IMG/VR virus record: IMGVR_UViG_3300007960_000035
Span: 1 to 49,893 of that record
DNA length: 49,893 bases
Reading direction: 5' to 3' (one strand)
Origin: a virus
Shown here: in pieces, positions 40,595 to 47,909 of the stretch
How positions within the stretch are numbered: position 1 is the first letter of the stretch
Layout: each line of letters starts with the position of its first letter
Translations under genes and position numbers: made by a program
The notes under the pieces: model-generated
Seen by the model: the letters and a program-made list of their open reading frames with translations, nothing else
Told to the model about the DNA's origin: nothing
Database searches by the model: none

Positions 40595-40962
40595 AGCCCG
40601 ACGTCGTCGCTGACGCCACCGGCGTCATCCTGCTTGCCACCGTGGCCGCGCTGCCGATGTCGTGCGTCCCATCGCTGCCGGCGGCCCAGAGGGTGAACCT
40701 TCAGCCGCTGGTTGCCACGGCCGGGGCATACAGCGTCATGGAAGGCGAGCGCTCGAGCCCGACGCCTGCTCCCGTTCCCACGGTCGGGTGCGAGGAAGGA
40801 TGCGAATGCAACGGCAGCGGCAAGGAGCCCAGCGGCGACGGCCTGGCGATCGTCAATTGCCGCTGCCCAGAGACCTGCGCCTGCAAGGCGAACAAGGCGC
40901 CGCCGGCCCACACGTCTGCCGAGGGGACGCCGGGATGGCCGCCACGAAATTTAGTCCCCTGA
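40591..40962 (+). CDS. Cysteine-rich putative secreted protein, 123 aa
   Basis: ATGA start. Hydrophobic N-terminus (GVILLATVAALPMSC) ending in Cys, a possible but non-canonical lipobox. The C-terminal part has CEEGCECNGSGKE and CRCPETCACK, a dense metal-binding or disulfide pattern seen in small phage proteins with CxxxCxCxGxG. Function unknown. Confidence 0.72.
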   Translation: MKPDVVADATGVILLATVAALPMSCVPSLPAAQRVNLQPLVATAGAYSVMEGERSSPTPAPVPTVGCEEGCECNGSGKEPSGDGLAIVNCRCPETCACKANKAPPAHTSAEGTPGWPPRNLVP

Positions 40963-41246
40963 AAGCCTGGGTGCTCCGGCGGGCGCCGATGCGCGTTTCG
41001 CTGCACGGGGCTCTTCGCGATCGGCTCGTCGAGCACATCGTCGAGGACTGGCCGGCCGGCTGCCCGCCAGACCGCATCGAGGAGGTCGTCCGCGCTCGCA
41101 TGGCCGTCAGGCTCCGCGAGCAGTACGGAAGCGTCATTGCGGTGTTCATCCTGTCTGCCCTCGCGAACATCCTGATCCGCCTGGTCGTCGAGTGGTGGTT
41201 TGCCCACGAGGCCAACCGCGTCCTCATGGCCGAATGGTCTCGCTGA
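40935..41246 (+). CDS. Membrane protein, 103 aa (holin-like candidate)
   Basis: ATG 40935 with GAGGGG upstream. Basic N-terminal half and one hydrophobic span near the C-terminus (SVIAVFILSALANILIRLVV), ending HEANRVLMAEWSR. Could be a single-span holin or spanin-type protein; no endolysin is adjacent. TGATG coupling with the HNH gene. Confidence 0.7.
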   Translation: MAATKFSPLKAWVLRRAPMRVSLHGALRDRLVEHIVEDWPAGCPPDRIEEVVRARMAVRLREQYGSVIAVFILSALANILIRLVVEWWFAHEANRVLMAEWSR

Positions 41247-41548
41247 TGCCTCGTCGCGTTCCCACCTACCGGCCACCTTGGATTCCCGCTCGTCAAGAGA
41301 ACCGCCCCACGTCCTCCCAGAGGGGCTACGGGTCGGCAGCCTGGCAGCGTGTCCGTCTGGCCGTGATCGCCCGCGACGGCGGCGTCTGCCGCTCCTGCGG
41401 GCTCGTCATCCACAAGGCCGGCGACGCCCACGTCGATCACATCCTCGAGAAGCCGACCGACGAGGCCGCCGAGGCGACGCCGCTTTCCGGCCTCCAGCTT
41501 CTGTGCCGATCCTGTCACGCGAAGAAGACGAAGGCGTCATCCTCCTGA
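41246..41548 (+). CDS. HNH homing-type endonuclease, 100 aa
   Basis: RDGGVCRSCGLVIHKAGDAH followed by VDHILEKPTDE and LQLLCRSCHAKK gives the HNH/ zinc-bound ββα-metal pattern with two CxxC pairs. Short stand-alone HNH proteins usually sit next to phage terminase genes, where they cooperate in packaging; no terminase is in this window. Its end overlaps a convergent gene by 12 bases. Confidence 0.9.
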   Translation: MPRRVPTYRPPWIPARQENRPTSSQRGYGSAAWQRVRLAVIARDGGVCRSCGLVIHKAGDAHVDHILEKPTDEAAEATPLSGLQLLCRSCHAKKTKASSS

Positions 41549-41833
41549 CTTCCTGCGACTCCTCCTGGCCGCGTTGGCGGCCTTCTGGGTGCCGCCCTTG
41601 AAGCCGCAGGCCAGAGCAAGTTTGTGCCGCCGGTCGGTGCCAAATGGGTAGGTGCGCTCCTTGACCTGCTCGATCATCTTCCTGACGACGAGCCGCTTCC
41701 CAAAGATGACGGTCGTGACCTGGATGCCTTCGCCCTCGGCCGCTTCGATGGCCCGGTAGAGCGACCGCAGGGAGCAGCCGATCACGGCCTTCGCTTCCTC
41801 GAACGTCAGGTAGTCGTCTGTGTCGATCTTCAT
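41537..41833 (-). CDS. Helix-turn-helix (excisionase/MerR-like) protein, 98 aa
   Basis: LTFEEAKAVIGCSLRSLYRA is an HTH_17-like DNA-binding segment as in excisionase-type proteins. Basic C-terminus (RHKLALACGFKGGTQKAANA, then RRSRRKSGG). Last gene of the right-arm minus-strand array; it overlaps the next gene by ATGA. Could be a regulator of the array or a recombination directionality factor; unproven. Confidence 0.78.
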   Translation of the reverse strand: MKIDTDDYLTFEEAKAVIGCSLRSLYRAIEAAEGEGIQVTTVIFGKRLVVRKMIEQVKERTYPFGTDRRHKLALACGFKGGTQKAANAARRSRRKSGG

Positions 41834-42132
41834 CGCCTCACCGCTCCTATGAATGCGTCCCCTAAGTCAACGAACGCCTCTCCAATCCTCCGCAGGGGCC
41901 GGTCGGCCTGCTGCTGCACGACAATTTGATGCACCGGGGCCGCCTGCGGCAACGGCTGCTGCCAGCCGTTTGCCACGGGCGGGGGCTGCCACGCCGGCTG
42001 CTGCCACCCGCCGGTTGCCACGGCCGGGGGTGCCGGCGCCGCCGCCGGCCGCTCCGCGAGCACCTCGCGGAGCAGCACGACGACGACGACGACCAGCACG
42101 GCCCGCCAGGTGTCACGCACGATGCCGATCAT
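41830..42132 (-). CDS. Single-pass membrane protein with Pro/Gln-rich tail, 100 aa
   Basis: N-terminal hydrophobic anchor (WRAVLVVVVVVLLREVL) followed by a repeated WQQP and APA/APP-rich region and a basic end. Overlaps both neighbours by 4 bases. Layout like phage envelope-associated proteins; function unknown. Confidence 0.72.
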   Translation of the reverse strand: MIGIVRDTWRAVLVVVVVVLLREVLAERPAAAPAPPAVATGGWQQPAWQPPPVANGWQQPLPQAAPVHQIVVQQQADRPLRRIGEAFVDLGDAFIGAVRR

Positions 42133-42407
42133 GCCGCGATGCCCTCCCCCGCACGCAGCCTCTTGACGACCGCGCGGCAGTTGGCCGCGTACTCCGCGGC
42201 GTAGCCGTGGAGCGTCTCCTCGACGACCGCCACGGCCTCCTCGCGAGTCTCCACGACCCGCTCGCCCATGAACTCATAGAGCGGCTCGACGCGCCCCGAC
42301 GCCAGGTGCCGGTAGAGCGTCTGCTCGCCGTGCTGCACCGGCTCGACCTCATCGACCACAACCAACGGCCTCCCGTCGCTTCCTCGGTATGCCTTCGCGA
42401 TCCACAT
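42129..42407 (-). CDS. Hypothetical protein, 92 aa
   Basis: Preferred ATG 42407 (MWIAKAYRGS), which has AGGAGGTGCGAG upstream. A short beta/helix protein with LVVVDEVEPVQHGEQTLYRH and a helical C-terminus. Its leader (42408-42460) is GC-rich with GTGGCAACC, a degenerate member of the right-arm leader family. Confidence 0.72.
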   Translation of the reverse strand: MWIAKAYRGSDGRPLVVVDEVEPVQHGEQTLYRHLASGRVEPLYEFMGERVVETREEAVAVVEETLHGYAAEYAANCRAVVKRLRAGEGIAA

Positions 42408-42500
42408 CTCGCACCTCCTCACTGGTTGCCACGCACCGGGGCCGCACCGTGCAGCCCGCGATGTCGCGGCGAGTAGCCTAGCGTTGTCTCTGCCTGCCGT

Positions 42501-42692
42501 CTAATCGTCGCCACGACGCTTCCGCCGTGAGCGTTTCTGCCGTCGTTTCTCCTGCCTCCTCCGCTCCATCTCCTCGATCGCCGCCGCCGCCACGCGATGC
42601 ATGGCCGCCTCGGCATCGCGACGCGAGGCCAGGCCGGATTCGACGAGGAACGAGAGCCATCCGGCTTCGTATGGGGTGACGCGGTTGGTCAT
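42501..42692 (-). CDS. Small hypothetical protein, 63 aa
   Basis: ATG 42692 with AAAGGAGG at ideal spacing, preferred over upstream starts. MTNRVTPYEAGWLSFLVESG then a strongly basic helical end (RRRQEKRRQKRSRRKRRGDD), suggesting nucleic-acid binding. Its start overlaps the upstream gene's stop by 4 bases. Confidence 0.72.
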   Translation of the reverse strand: MTNRVTPYEAGWLSFLVESGLASRRDAEAAMHRVAAAAIEEMERRRQEKRRQKRSRRKRRGDD

Positions 42693-42988
42693 TTCCTGCC
42701 TCCTTTCTGCGTCGGAAGCGAATCCAGCCACCGCGACATAATCGACTCGGTGCATTCGGACGGCAACCAGTGGGTAGCATCGCCCAGGCCGTACCCAGCG
42801 ATTTTCTCCAGTTTTTCGATGGCGGAAAAGTAGGCGTCCGCGAAGGCCGGCGGGCAGTCTAGTCCGCTGTCTCGGTCGAGATGCCGCAGCCCGGTCTCCT
42901 GCATGGCGGCTTCTTCACGATCCGCCATAAAGGACACAACTGCATCCAGCAGTGCGGATGCTTCGTCTCTGGTCAGTTTGGTTTTCAT
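42689..42988 (-). CDS. Hypothetical protein, 99 aa (paralogue of the protein at 43443)
   Basis: ATG 42988 with AAAGGTG. Contains GLRHLDRDSGLDCPPAFADA and YFSAIEKLEKIA, aligned to GLRQFDRDTHLDC and YFSAIAGLEEIA in the protein at 43443. Both begin with a helix containing ALLxAxxSF. The pair indicates tandem duplication. Function unknown. Confidence 0.78.
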   Translation of the reverse strand: MKTKLTRDEASALLDAVVSFMADREEAAMQETGLRHLDRDSGLDCPPAFADAYFSAIEKLEKIAGYGLGDATHWLPSECTESIMSRWLDSLPTQKGGRK

Positions 42989-43407
42989 TTCTGCACCTTT
43001 CGTTCCGCCGGACGGGCCGTCCCCTTGCACTCGATGACCTCGCACCCCTCGGCGATCGCCCGCTTCGTCCACGCCTCGGCCTGCCGGCGGGACCGGAACT
43101 CGATCACCTCGGCCAGGTCGGTGTTGCTACTGGCAGCCCACCGCATGAGTTCCTTGCCGGCGGGCGTGTTCGCGACCGACTCTATGGCCGCCGGCAGCCG
43201 CCAGAAGAGCACGATGCCCTCCTGCTTCAGCGGCTTGCAGTGGCAGTCCTGCTTCCGCAGTTTCTTCGCCTTCGCCACCGCGTCGCGGTAGCGGTGGAAC
43301 CGCTCCACGTCATCGCTCGCCGGCCGGCGCCGGTCGAGCGGCTCCCAGTCGCCATCGTGCCGGCGGGCGTGTTTCACGCCGATGTCGGTGATAATCCAGT
43401 AGATCAT
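42985..43407 (-). CDS. Hypothetical protein, 140 aa
   Basis: ATG 43407 with GAGGAGAGGAAC. MIYWIITDIGVKHARRHDGD then charged segments and SRRQAEAWTKRAIAEGCEVI. Leader contains CACGAAACGAGGAGAGG, a leader-family variant. No family recognised. Confidence 0.76.
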   Translation of the reverse strand: MIYWIITDIGVKHARRHDGDWEPLDRRRPASDDVERFHRYRDAVAKAKKLRKQDCHCKPLKQEGIVLFWRLPAAIESVANTPAGKELMRWAASSNTDLAEVIEFRSRRQAEAWTKRAIAEGCEVIECKGTARPAERKVQK

Positions 43408-43442
43408 CGTTCCTCTCCTCGTTTCGTGGTTGGTTCTTCTAA

Positions 43443-43715
43443 TCAATCAAGTCGTTCGATCGCATCGACCAGCTCCGAGGCATCGCATTTCTCCGGCTCC
43501 CAGTACTCGGCAGCCGACATATCGCATTCGGCGATTTCCTCGAGCCCGGCGATCGCCGAGAAGTACGCGGCAGCATGCGCTCGAGGGCAGTCCAGGTGGG
43601 TATCGCGGTCGAATTGCCGCAGCCCCGTCTCCCGCATCCCCTGCTCGTCCCGGTCTGTGCCGAATGAGTTGATCGCGCACAGCAGTGCGTACGCCTGCTC
43701 CTTGCTCAGTGTCAT
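43443..43715 (-). CDS. Hypothetical protein, 90 aa (paralogue of the protein at 42689)
   Basis: ATG 43715 with GAGGAGAGGACG. MTLSKEQAYALLCAINSFGT and GLRQFDRDTHLDC then YFSAIAGLEEIAECD; about a third of residues match the protein at 42689. One gene (42985) separates the copies. Leader: GCGGCGAAACGAGGAGAGG. Confidence 0.8.
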   Translation of the reverse strand: MTLSKEQAYALLCAINSFGTDRDEQGMRETGLRQFDRDTHLDCPRAHAAAYFSAIAGLEEIAECDMSAAEYWEPEKCDASELVDAIERLD

Positions 43716-43784
43716 CGTCCTCTCCTCGTTTCGCCGCACGGGGCGGCAGGGTTGAATCGGTCCACTGGTTGACACGGGGCGGGG

Positions 43785-44180
43785 TCAGTCACGCCAATGC
43801 TCAAGCGCATCGTCCTCGGTCTCGAACGGGCCGCCAGCATCCACGCCGCGGACGTACACGTACCATCCGGTGCCCTCGACTGCCCTCTGCTCACAACGAG
43901 CGACAACCGGCGGCTCGGCCCGCCCCTCGTCGGCATCGATCGTCCAGCCGCCAGCGCGGGCCTCGTCCTCGGGGATCATCACCTCGTCGTCCACGTTGAG
44001 GTATCCGGCCTCGTCACCAACGATTCGACCAGTGAGTCGGCCGTGTCGGTCGATCTCAGGCCAGCAACCGTCCCACGTACAGCCGTCCTGAAAAATCTCG
44101 TTCCACTCCCGACTCTTGTAGTGCAGGCCGGCTCCGGCCTCGCACCGCCGCTCGTCGGTCATCTCGCTGAATGGTCGCAT
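43785..44180 (-). CDS. Hypothetical protein, 131 aa
   Basis: ATG 44180 with GAGGAGACGACG. MRPFSEMTDERRCEAGAGLH then acidic strands and a C-terminal GWYVYVRGVDAGGPFETEDD. The leader shares a 33-base identical stretch with the leader of the gene at 44293. No family recognised. Confidence 0.74.
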   Translation of the reverse strand: MRPFSEMTDERRCEAGAGLHYKSREWNEIFQDGCTWDGCWPEIDRHGRLTGRIVGDEAGYLNVDDEVMIPEDEARAGGWTIDADEGRAEPPVVARCEQRAVEGTGWYVYVRGVDAGGPFETEDDALEHWRD

Positions 44181-44186
44181 CGTCGT

Positions 44187-44219
44187 CTCCTCATGTTTCG
44201 CCGGACGGTGCCGGCTGGT
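44187..44219 (-). promoter_or_regulatory. Leader element, copy A of an identical 33-base pair
   Basis: Identical over 33 bases to 44519-44551. Read on the minus strand it holds GCCGG-CACCGT-CCGGC (5-bp stem), then GAAAC, then ATGAGGAG leading into the ribosome-binding site of the gene starting at 44180. Confidence 0.8.
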
Positions 44220-44292
44220 TTCCTCGGTCGGGGGCCACCGCGGCCCGCCCCTCGCCGGCGCCCGAGGGCGGCGCCGGAACCAGGGCGGGTCG

Positions 44293-44511
44293 TCACGCCG
44301 CGGCATCCGCCTCCGCAAACTCCATCGCCTCGCGTCGGGTCGAAAACTCCCGCGACCAGACCGCGATGCCGCCCTTGACCAACGCCGCCACCCAGCGTCG
44401 GCCGTTCGCCCGCCTCACCGACCAATGGCCGACCGGAGCATCGAGCAGCATCGCACCGGCACCGTGGCCGGCATCTTCGCTTTTCACCCATCGCCGTGTC
44501 GTCGTGTCCAT
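44293..44511 (-). CDS. Hypothetical protein, 72 aa
   Basis: ATG 44511 with GAGGAGAGCGAAG. MDTTTRRWVKSEDAGHGAGA, then HWSVRRANGRRWVAALVKGG; small alpha/beta. The 3' gap to the next gene (44181-44292) holds a leader element and no ORF. Confidence 0.7.
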   Translation of the reverse strand: MDTTTRRWVKSEDAGHGAGAMLLDAPVGHWSVRRANGRRWVAALVKGGIAVWSREFSTRREAMEFAEADAAA

Positions 44512-44518
44512 CTTCGCT

Positions 44519-44551
44519 CTCCTCATGTTTCGCCGGACGGTGCCGGCTGGT
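44519..44551 (-). promoter_or_regulatory. Leader element, copy B of an identical 33-base pair
   Basis: Second copy of 44187-44219, placed at the same distance before its gene (ATG 44511). Identity of leaders in front of unrelated genes implies a functional regulatory cassette or recent recombination. Confidence 0.8.
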
Positions 44552-44582
44552 GTCGGTCGATCCACTGGCTGCCACGCTCCGG

Positions 44583-44936
44583 TCACGCGACCGGGTCGAT
44601 GATCCCATGCCTCACCATCCAGAGACGCAGGCCGGCACGGTGCCTCTGAACCGCCGTCGTGTCGAGCTGCCACTGGTCATCCTCGCGGCGGCAGCAGTCG
44701 TGCGCAGCCTGCCAGAGGCCGTACTGCTCGGCCCACTCTTGGTCGCAGCCGACAGGGTCGCCCTCGCCGCCGGCCACTCGCTCGACGGTTGCCTCGGCCA
44801 CTCCATCGCAGATCGCCGCCGCCGCCTGGCGGTAGACGACGGCAAAGTCGTCAGCCTCGTCAGCCGACAAGCCAGCCGCCACCAAGTCGAGCTCCGCGTT
44901 CAGCAGGATCGTCACGTCTGGAAGTATCGTCGTCAT
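44583..44936 (-). CDS. Hypothetical protein, 117 aa
   Basis: ATG 44936 with GAGGAGAGATGCG. MTTILPDVTILLNAELDLVA then an Ala-rich helix (DDFAVVYRQAAAAICDGVAE). Cysteine pair near DCCRRED. Leader has GTGGAAACCCCAGAAGCGAG. No family recognised. Confidence 0.74.
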   Translation of the reverse strand: MTTILPDVTILLNAELDLVAAGLSADEADDFAVVYRQAAAAICDGVAEATVERVAGGEGDPVGCDQEWAEQYGLWQAAHDCCRREDDQWQLDTTAVQRHRAGLRLWMVRHGIIDPVA

Positions 44937-45041
44937 CGCATCTCTCCTCGCTTCTGGGGTTTCCACGCTCCGGGGCCGCGCCGGCCCGCCCGTCGCCCCC
45001 GGAGCCGGCGTCTCGCCGGGCGGGGGTTGCGGGCGGGTCGC

Positions 45042-45278
45042 TCACTTGCCGCTCCACACTGGCTTCGTTCCTGTCAGGCTTGCGATCTCTTGCGCGAGTT
45101 CCTTCGTGAACGTCCAGTAAACCGGATGGTGGATCACATTCGACCCCTTCCGGCACTTGTCGCCGGTCGAGATGTTGACGGCGCAGCCGTCTTCCAGAAA
45201 ACGAACAGGAGCGCCCTCGCCCATCGGAACCATGCGGCTCTTGATCGACTCAATTTGCTCTTGTGTCAGGATCGTCAT
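45042..45278 (-). CDS. Hypothetical protein, 78 aa
   Basis: ATG 45278, AGGAGAG upstream. MTILTQEQIESIKSRMVPMG, then INISTGDKCRKGSNVIHHPV. Leader has CCCCCGGATGGGGGAACGAGAGG. Unknown function. Confidence 0.72.
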   Translation of the reverse strand: MTILTQEQIESIKSRMVPMGEGAPVRFLEDGCAVNISTGDKCRKGSNVIHHPVYWTFTKELAQEIASLTGTKPVWSGK

Positions 45279-45362
45279 CGCATCTCTCCTCTCGTTCCCC
45301 CATCCGGGGGTCTGGTGAAATCATCCTCTAGTCGAGCCGCCGCGGCAACGAGCCGGGGCGGG

Positions 45363-45722
45363 TCAGGCACACTCAGCACACAGCCGCTCTGGGCTGCAAA
45401 TGACCGGAAAAAACCAACTCAGCCCCAGCCGCCCGCACTGGTCGCATCGGTACAGCTTGCCGTCAGGCAGGCACCCGCGGGCATCCTCGATCGCCTGCCG
45501 CAGCCCCTCGCGGGCCTGCTCGTCCTCCAGGCTGCCGGCGAGCCGCTCGGCCACGTCGATCGCCAGGGCCGGCATCTTCCGCCTGCCGCGGTAGGTGTCG
45601 ACCTCGACCCAGACCAGCGGCACGTCGTGGCCGGCGGCCCGCCAGGCCCGCACCTCCTCGGCATCGGCCATGACGGCGCCCGCCTCGGCCATTTCGATCA
45701 TCGCGTTTGAAACGTATCCCAT
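45363..45722 (-). CDS. Hypothetical protein with C-terminal zinc ribbon, 119 aa
   Basis: ATG 45722. Helical N-terminus, then LYRCDQCGRLGLSWF and ICSPERLCAECA, two C-x-x-C pairs forming a zinc ribbon. A strong sigma70-type promoter lies just upstream (45796-45823) and a leader-family element at 45723-45780. Might be a nucleic-acid-binding regulator. Confidence 0.78.
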   Translation of the reverse strand: MGYVSNAMIEMAEAGAVMADAEEVRAWRAAGHDVPLVWVEVDTYRGRRKMPALAIDVAERLAGSLEDEQAREGLRQAIEDARGCLPDGKLYRCDQCGRLGLSWFFPVICSPERLCAECA

Positions 45723-45729
45723 CGCCGCG

Positions 45730-45780
45730 TTCCTCCACTCGGGGTCATCGTTTCCACGATCGGGCCACGCGGCCCGATCT
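45730..45780 (-). promoter_or_regulatory. Leader element with perfect hairpin before the gene at 45363
   Basis: GATCGGGCC-GCGT-GGCCCGATC is a 9-bp stem, followed by GTGGAAACGATGACCCCGAG and a GGAGGAACGCGG ribosome-binding site. It is a typical member of the right-arm leader family. Confidence 0.75.
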
Positions 45781-45795
45781 CTCCTTCTGTCGCAT

Positions 45796-45823
45796 ATCCT
45801 AGCATCGGCATAGTGTCTGTCAA
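45796..45823 (-). promoter_or_regulatory. Strong sigma70-type promoter
   Basis: Consensus TTGACA (45818-45823) and TAGGAT (45796-45801), 16-base spacer, on the minus strand; the -35 overlaps the stop of the gene at 45820. The transcript would start near 45789 and run through the leader at 45730-45780 into 45363 and onward genes. Confidence 0.7.
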
Positions 45824-46116
45824 CCTGAAATCCTTCTGGTCACCCGATACGGTCTCGCCACCAAGCCAGGCACCGGCGACCGCCGCCGGCCCTCGACGTG
45901 CAGGAGCGCCCAACCCTCGGCACCGTGTGCGAGGAGATAGACGCGGCTGCGCCGCCGGATGACCTCGGCGAGCCGGAACGTGCCCCGGGCGGCCAGTGGG
46001 ATGCGCCGGCCGTCGTGGCATCGGTAGTACGGGCCGGCGGAGACCTTGAACCTGTCGCCCGGCACCAGGACGACACGGGGACTGATTCGGTAGCCGGTTT
46101 CGCTGGCCGGGGTCAT
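45820..46116 (-). CDS. Hypothetical protein, 98 aa
   Basis: ATG 46116 with GAAGGAGGTGCCAC. SPRVVLVPGDRFKVSAGPYY, then RIPLAARGTFRLAEVIRRRS and a Gly-rich beta region; looks like a small beta-barrel or SH3-like protein. It overlaps its upstream neighbour by 4 bases. No leader element, consistent with the overlap. Confidence 0.75.
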   Translation of the reverse strand: MTPASETGYRISPRVVLVPGDRFKVSAGPYYRCHDGRRIPLAARGTFRLAEVIRRRSRVYLLAHGAEGWALLHVEGRRRSPVPGLVARPYRVTRRISG

Positions 46117-46346
46117 GTGGCACCTCCTTCGATGACGCGAACGTCTGACACGGTCGCGTTGTGCTCGATGTTCCGCCGGGCTCGTTGGACCGCCTCGGCC
46201 TCTGCCTCGGCCAGCACCTGCTCTTCGGTGGCCGCCGGATCGACCAGCATCCAGAACCGCCCGGTGCCGCTCGTCCATGCGTGGAGGTGGCCGCCAGCGG
46301 CGTCATATTCCACGCGGACGCGCTTGTAATGCGTCATCGCGGTCAT
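46113..46346 (-). CDS. Hypothetical protein, 77 aa
   Basis: ATG 46346 with AAGGAGGTGCCGC. MTAMTHYKRVRVEYDAAGGH then EEQVLAEAEAEAVQRARRNI, a strand-strand-helix layout. ATGA overlaps with both neighbours. Confidence 0.74.
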   Translation of the reverse strand: MTAMTHYKRVRVEYDAAGGHLHAWTSGTGRFWMLVDPAATEEQVLAEAEAEAVQRARRNIEHNATVSDVRVIEGGAT

Positions 46347-46783
46347 GCGGCACCTCCTTCCGCCTGCTCGCCGATGCCGCGGAGGAAATCGGCCGCCCGG
46401 TCGATCGCGTCGTGGAACGCATCCGCGGCCTTCTGGAACTCGGCCTGCGTGCCGTGCTCGTTCTGGTCAAAGAATGCCTCCTGCTTCTCCACGATCTGCC
46501 GCAGATGGTTGAGCATCGCGGCGTGCCGCGACTCGTCGCACGAAGCGCCGGCGGCCGGCACCTCCTCGCGATCCTCGTATCGGTAGTCGTCGCCTTCGCA
46601 GACCCCCTGCACCTCGCTCTCGCCGGGCTCGTCGTAGGATCGCTGGTTGTCATAGTCGGGGTCATCCATCGCGAGGCGGGCCGCCTCCTCGATGCTCGAC
46701 GCCTCGACGGTCGTGTCGCAGTAGTAGGTCACCGGCCACTCGATGCGGACGGTGTATGTTCGTGTCGTCGTCTTCGTTGCCAT
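46343..46783 (-). CDS. Hypothetical protein, 146 aa
   Basis: ATG 46783. N-terminal strand pattern YTVRIEWPVTYYCDTTVEAS followed by SIEEAARLAMDDPDYDN is a common small phage domain (v.A.s.eeA..lA). The C-terminal half is an acidic helix. Leader: GTGGAAACACGAGACGAG, then GAGGAGAACCCCGACC directly before the ATG, with boxes in altered order. Confidence 0.77.
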   Translation of the reverse strand: MATKTTTRTYTVRIEWPVTYYCDTTVEASSIEEAARLAMDDPDYDNQRSYDEPGESEVQGVCEGDDYRYEDREEVPAAGASCDESRHAAMLNHLRQIVEKQEAFFDQNEHGTQAEFQKAADAFHDAIDRAADFLRGIGEQAEGGAA

Positions 46784-46891
46784 GGTCGGGGTTCTCCTCT
46801 CGTCTCGTGTTTCCACGTTCTGGGCAGGCTCGTCGCCGGCATCCCCTTCGCCGCCGGCCACGGGCGCCGGCGGGGCCAGGGGCGGCCGAAG

Positions 46892-47206
46892 TCAGCGGCT
46901 GGCCTTCTTCGTCGTCTTCTTCGCCTTCGCCTTCTCCCGAGGCGTGGCGCAGTGGAACTCTCCGGCGTGAGCGAAGATCGCCACCCCCTCCTCCTGATCC
47001 TCCTCCTCCTCGTCGTCCCGGGCCACGGCGAAGACCGTGTCGGTGCCGATCTCGGAGTAGCCCTCCGGCACCTCCTCGATGAAGACATCGAGGAGTTTGC
47101 GGCGCGCCAGCGCGTTCAGCACCTCGGCGCAGTCGCTCATGGTCAACTCGGCCTCGTCTCCGTTGGCGAGCGAGCATCGGATCGTTGTCCGGGTCATCGC
47201 GTTCAT
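46892..47206 (-). CDS. Hypothetical protein, 104 aa
   Basis: ATG 47206 with GGAGGAACCAGAAG. MNAMTRTTIRCSLANGDEAE, then an acidic stretch (DDEEEEDQEE) and a Lys-rich end (REKAKAKKTTKK), giving a strongly polar protein. Leader at 47207-47256 of the repeat family. Confidence 0.76.
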   Translation of the reverse strand: MNAMTRTTIRCSLANGDEAELTMSDCAEVLNALARRKLLDVFIEEVPEGYSEIGTDTVFAVARDDEEEEDQEEGVAIFAHAGEFHCATPREKAKAKKTTKKASR

Positions 47207-47256
47207 CTTCTGGTTCCTCCAGTCGGGGTATAGGTTTCCATCCACGGGGCCACGGT
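47207..47256 (-). promoter_or_regulatory. Leader element before the gene at 46892
   Basis: Minus strand CCCCGTGGATGGAAACCTAT then ACCCCGACTGGAGGAACCAG and the ATG. A GC-rich hairpin region follows upstream (GCGCCTCCC/GGGAGGCG). Confidence 0.7.
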
Positions 47257-47312
47257 GGCCGCCGACTCGACGCCTCCCCGCGGGCGGGAGGCGCCGGCTC
47301 GGGGGTCAGTCG

Positions 47313-47831
47313 TCAGAACACCTCCAGCGAGTCGAGGTCGCAGTCGGCCAGCACTCGCTCCATCTGCCGCCACTGCCGGCAGGTTTCCCGCCAGCCAGCC
47401 TGCAACTGACGGTGCTCGGCCACCGTCATCTCATCCGGCTCGCACGACCCGTATGTGTCGATGTAGTCGGCGAGCGTTCCGGGGTCGCACTTCGGCAGGC
47501 AGCACAGGACGTCGGTGATGCACGGGGGGATGCCGTTGCCCGAATCGACAATTGATTGGCCGAATCGGATGGTGAACGACCGCCGACCGTGACGCACGGT
47601 CACCCTCCATATGTCTCGGTCGTCTTTGTCGCAGTCGAACATCCTGCCGTGACTGTCGAATCGAGCGGTCATCGACACGCCGTTCGTCGCCATCCACTCG
47701 CGAGCCATTTCCGCCAGGTCGTCGCCCTCGGTCATCGAATCTGCCAGCGGCAGCGCGATCGCTCGCCCGTGTACGGTGGCGTCGTGATACTCGCGGCTGA
47801 ACGGTTCAAGCGTTTCGTGCGTCGTGTTCAT
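47313..47831 (-). CDS. Conserved phage hypothetical protein, 172 aa
   Basis: ATG 47831 with GAGGAAACGAGAG. WRVTVRHGRRSFTIRFGQSI, then ITDVLCCLPKCDPGTLADYI match a family widespread in tailed phages that reads roughly YDVL.CL.KYDPGTFEDFCSE. N-terminal half is mixed alpha/beta. Function unknown. Confidence 0.86.
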   Translation of the reverse strand: MNTTHETLEPFSREYHDATVHGRAIALPLADSMTEGDDLAEMAREWMATNGVSMTARFDSHGRMFDCDKDDRDIWRVTVRHGRRSFTIRFGQSIVDSGNGIPPCITDVLCCLPKCDPGTLADYIDTYGSCEPDEMTVAEHRQLQAGWRETCRQWRQMERVLADCDLDSLEVF

Positions 47832-47909
47832 CTCTCGTTTCCTCACTCGGGGTCTGCTCGTTCCGCCGGCCGGGGCACCGTGCCTCGGCCGGTTGTGTCG
47901 GCGTGTAGG
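47832..47909 (-). promoter_or_regulatory. Intergenic hairpin-leader element 1
   Basis: Reads CCTACACGCCGACACAACCG then GGCCGAGGCACGGTGCCCCGG (near-perfect palindrome), then CGGAACGAG, ACCCCGAGTGAGGAAACG and the ATG. It fills the whole gap between two genes. Nearly identical to the elements at 48174 and 48466. Confidence 0.85.

Noticed and set aside
44496-45710. Long plus-strand frame opposite several small right-arm genes
   Set aside because: Small minus-strand genes have ribosome-binding sites and leaders; the plus frame has none.
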